The notes under the pieces were generated by a model, which worked only from the letters and a program-made list of their open reading frames with translations, was not told the DNA's origin and searched no databases. Below are positions 62,725 through 64,000 of a stretch of 64,000 bases of DNA, in pieces; within the stretch, counting starts at the first letter, position 1; each line of letters starts with the position of its first letter. The translations under genes were made by a program, and so were the position numbers. The stretch comes from Arsenicicoccus dermatophilus (GTDB lineage Bacteria > Actinomycetota > Actinomycetes > Actinomycetales > Dermatophilaceae): contig NZ_JAKZHU010000001.1 in NCBI RefSeq assembly GCF_022568795.1, positions 868,001 through 932,000 on the forward strand. Reading direction: 5' to 3'.

Positions 62725-63870
62725 ATGGGTGAGGCCACAGGCCGACCCCGGTCCCTCTCGCAGGCCCAGGCCCGCCTCGACCCGCGCCTGGAGACCGTCC
62801 AGACCGAGATCCTCGGCGGGCCCCTGGACCGCGACCGCCGTGAGGTCTCCCGCACCGTCGGCGTCTCGGTGCGCACCGCCGAGAAGTTCTGGAAGGCCCT
62901 GGGCTTCCCCGTCAGCCCGCAGGACGACACCGTGTTCTCGCGCTACGACCTCGACGCCATCGGCCAGATGGCCGCGCTGGTGCGCAGCGGGCAGATCGAC
63001 GAGGACACCGCGCTGGGACTGACCCGAGCCTTCGCCCGGACCGCGGACCGGCTCTCGGTCTGGCAGTGCTCGGTCCTCGCCGAGTTCCTCTCCCCCTGGG
63101 CCCAGGGGGACGTCGAGCTGCGCCGCGCGGCCGTGGCCGACGAGGGCCACGACTCCACCCGAGCCGAGCCCGACGAGGCCACCGCCATCGCCGCGGCGGA
63201 GAAGGTCGCCGAGCTCGCCGACGCCCTCGAGCCGCTCCTCGTCTACGCCTGGCGGCGACACCTGGCCGCCGCCACGGCCCGGATGGTCGCCGACGCCGAC
63301 CCCACCGTCAGCACCCAGGGACTGCGCCGTTGCGTGGGATTCGCCGACCTGGTGTCGTTCACCTCGCTCGTGCGACGCCTGTCCGAGCGGGAGCTCGCCC
63401 AGGTCGTGCAACGCTTCGAGGCCCTGTGCTCCGACGTCATCACCACCCACCGCGGCCGGGTCATCAAGACCGTCGGCGACGAGGTGCTCTTCGTCACCAA
63501 GGACCCCGTCGACGGCGCCCGGCTCGCCCTCGACCTCGTCGACGAGATCCGCCACGACGAGCTGCTCCCGCCGGTGCGCGTCGGCCTCGCCCACGGCAAG
63601 CTCGTCTCCCGGCTCGGCGACGTCTTCGGCGACACCGTCAACCGCGCCGCCCGGCTCACCGCGGTCGCCCCCTCCGGCAAGGTCCTCGTCGACGACCACC
63701 TCGCGAGCCTGCTCACCGGCGTGCCCGAGCTGCGGACCGCACGGCAACGCACCCGCACCCTGCGCGGCGTCGGGGTGGTGACCCCCTCCCTGCTGCAGCG
63801 GGCGGTGCCGGCCTCGACCCTGGACGCGCTGCGGCCCGCCATACCTCACCCGCTGCCGCGGCACCCCTGA
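62725..63870 (+). CDS. Class III adenylate cyclase with N-terminal regulatory domain
   Basis: Makes cAMP from ATP. The 381 residues split into a helical N-terminal domain (1-195) and a class III catalytic domain. The latter is complete: metal-binding Asp208 ([12 protein letters not shown]) and Asp252 ([10 protein letters not shown]), adenine-selecting Lys248, and the transition-state residues Asn306 and Arg310 ([11 protein letters not shown]). The architecture resembles M. tuberculosis Rv1264 and Rv2212, whose N-terminal domains are autoinhibitory and sense pH or lipid; transfer of that property is inference. No membrane segment. Start: ATG at 62725 with a strong GGAGGAGG upstream. Confidence 0.88.
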   Translation: MGEATGRPRSLSQAQARLDPRLETVQTEILGGPLDRDRREVSRTVGVSVRTAEKFWKALGFPVSPQDDTVFSRYDLDAIGQMAALVRSGQIDEDTALGLTRAFARTADRLSVWQCSVLAEFLSPWAQGDVELRRAAVADEGHDSTRAEPDEATAIAAAEKVAELADALEPLLVYAWRRHLAAATARMVADADPTVSTQGLRRCVGFADLVSFTSLVRRLSERELAQVVQRFEALCSDVITTHRGRVIKTVGDEVLFVTKDPVDGARLALDLVDEIRHDELLPPVRVGLAHGKLVSRLGDVFGDTVNRAARLTAVAPSGKVLVDDHLASLLTGVPELRTARQRTRTLRGVGVVTPSLLQRAVPASTLDALRPAIPHPLPRHP

Positions 63871-63924
63871 CGCCGCACCACGCGGCCCCGCCCCCATCAC
63901 CCGCGCCCGACAGGAGCCTCGCCG

Positions 63925-64000
63925 ATGACCACGCCGACCTTCGACAACGTCACCATCACCCGCCACGGGCAGGAGGGCCACGTCGCCGAGCTCGCCCTCG
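63925..64000 (+). CDS. Probable enoyl-CoA hydratase/isomerase (3' partial)
   Basis: Only the first 25 codons are in the window ([20 protein letters not shown], then AELAL), starting at an ATG preceded by CAGGAG. The beta-strand pattern fits the start of the crotonase family, and the window has several acyl-CoA genes, but this is too little for certainty. Confidence 0.45.
   Translation, partial: MTTPTFDNVTITRHGQEGHVAELAL

Noticed and set aside
60226-63981. A 1251-codon minus-strand frame extending accD5 upstream across birA and the cyclase
   Set aside because: Homology to the carboxyltransferase begins at 61836, where a start codon and -10 box lie; the upstream part is antisense to birA and the cyclase.

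Overview
The window is a 64 kb piece of a high-GC actinobacterial chromosome. Gene content, strong GC bias at third codon positions and the many GTG starts suggest Micrococcales, probably the Intrasporangiaceae/Dermatophilaceae group; that family-level placement is inference. It is mostly housekeeping sequence with one insertion sequence and a few decayed fragments. I saw no rRNA, tRNA or CRISPR array.

Layout. 1-8.2 kb: monomeric isocitrate dehydrogenase (5' end outside the window), a secreted C39-type peptidase, galK, a eukaryotic-type UDP-glucose pyrophosphorylase, trpS, a 2H phosphoesterase, then a decayed stretch. 8.2-16.6 kb: D,D-carboxypeptidase, divergent mannosyltransferase and manC (mannolipid precursors), a stand-alone methylmalonyl-CoA-mutase-type large subunit, an M20 amidohydrolase and a BMP-type nucleoside-binding lipoprotein. 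16.7-18.1 kb: an IS110-family element sitting between the binding lipoprotein and its ABC transporter. 18.3-40.5 kb: nucleoside uptake and salvage (ABC ATPase, two permeases, cytidine deaminase, nucleoside phosphorylase, thymidine phosphorylase, adenosine deaminase, uridine kinase, phosphohexomutase, purine nucleoside phosphorylase), interleaved with a GalT-like gene, an MFS exporter, an aminotransferase, small membrane proteins and a secreted subtilase. 40.5-48.9 kb: LpdA-type quinone reductase, a PfpI protein, the biotinylated acyl-CoA carboxylase alpha subunit, a VWA lipoprotein and a large wall-anchored protein. 48.4-51.8 kb: a MerR regulator facing an acyl-CoA dehydrogenase and carboxyltransferase. 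52-64 kb: secreted M4 metalloprotease, Maf, hydrolase, Na+/H+ antiporter with a zinc-finger tail, DUF885 peptidase, carboxylase epsilon and beta subunits facing birA, a class III adenylate cyclase and the start of a probable enoyl-CoA hydratase.

How the genes fit. From memory, the order birA / accD5-accE5 / maf / accA3 / lpdA / amidohydrolase / deoD-pmmB / add / deoA / cdd resembles the M. tuberculosis Rv3279c-Rv3315c region, so this looks like an old actinobacterial block carrying nucleoside salvage and biotin-dependent acyl-CoA carboxylation. Imported nucleosides are deaminated and phosphorolysed; the phosphohexomutase could recycle ribose phosphates. BirA biotinylates the alpha subunit, which can serve both beta subunits.

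Expression signals stand out. At least 13 genes carry a TANNNT hexamer 6-8 nt before the start codon and little or no ribosome-binding site, the expected architecture of leaderless mRNAs. The sharpest case is the 24-bp gap between accD5 and birA, where the two opposing -10 boxes overlap. Other points of interest are a C-terminal domain shared by two unrelated secreted proteases, an LAXTG wall protein with twin duplicated modules, and a strong Shine-Dalgarno in front of an ATC codon at the nucleoside ABC ATPase.
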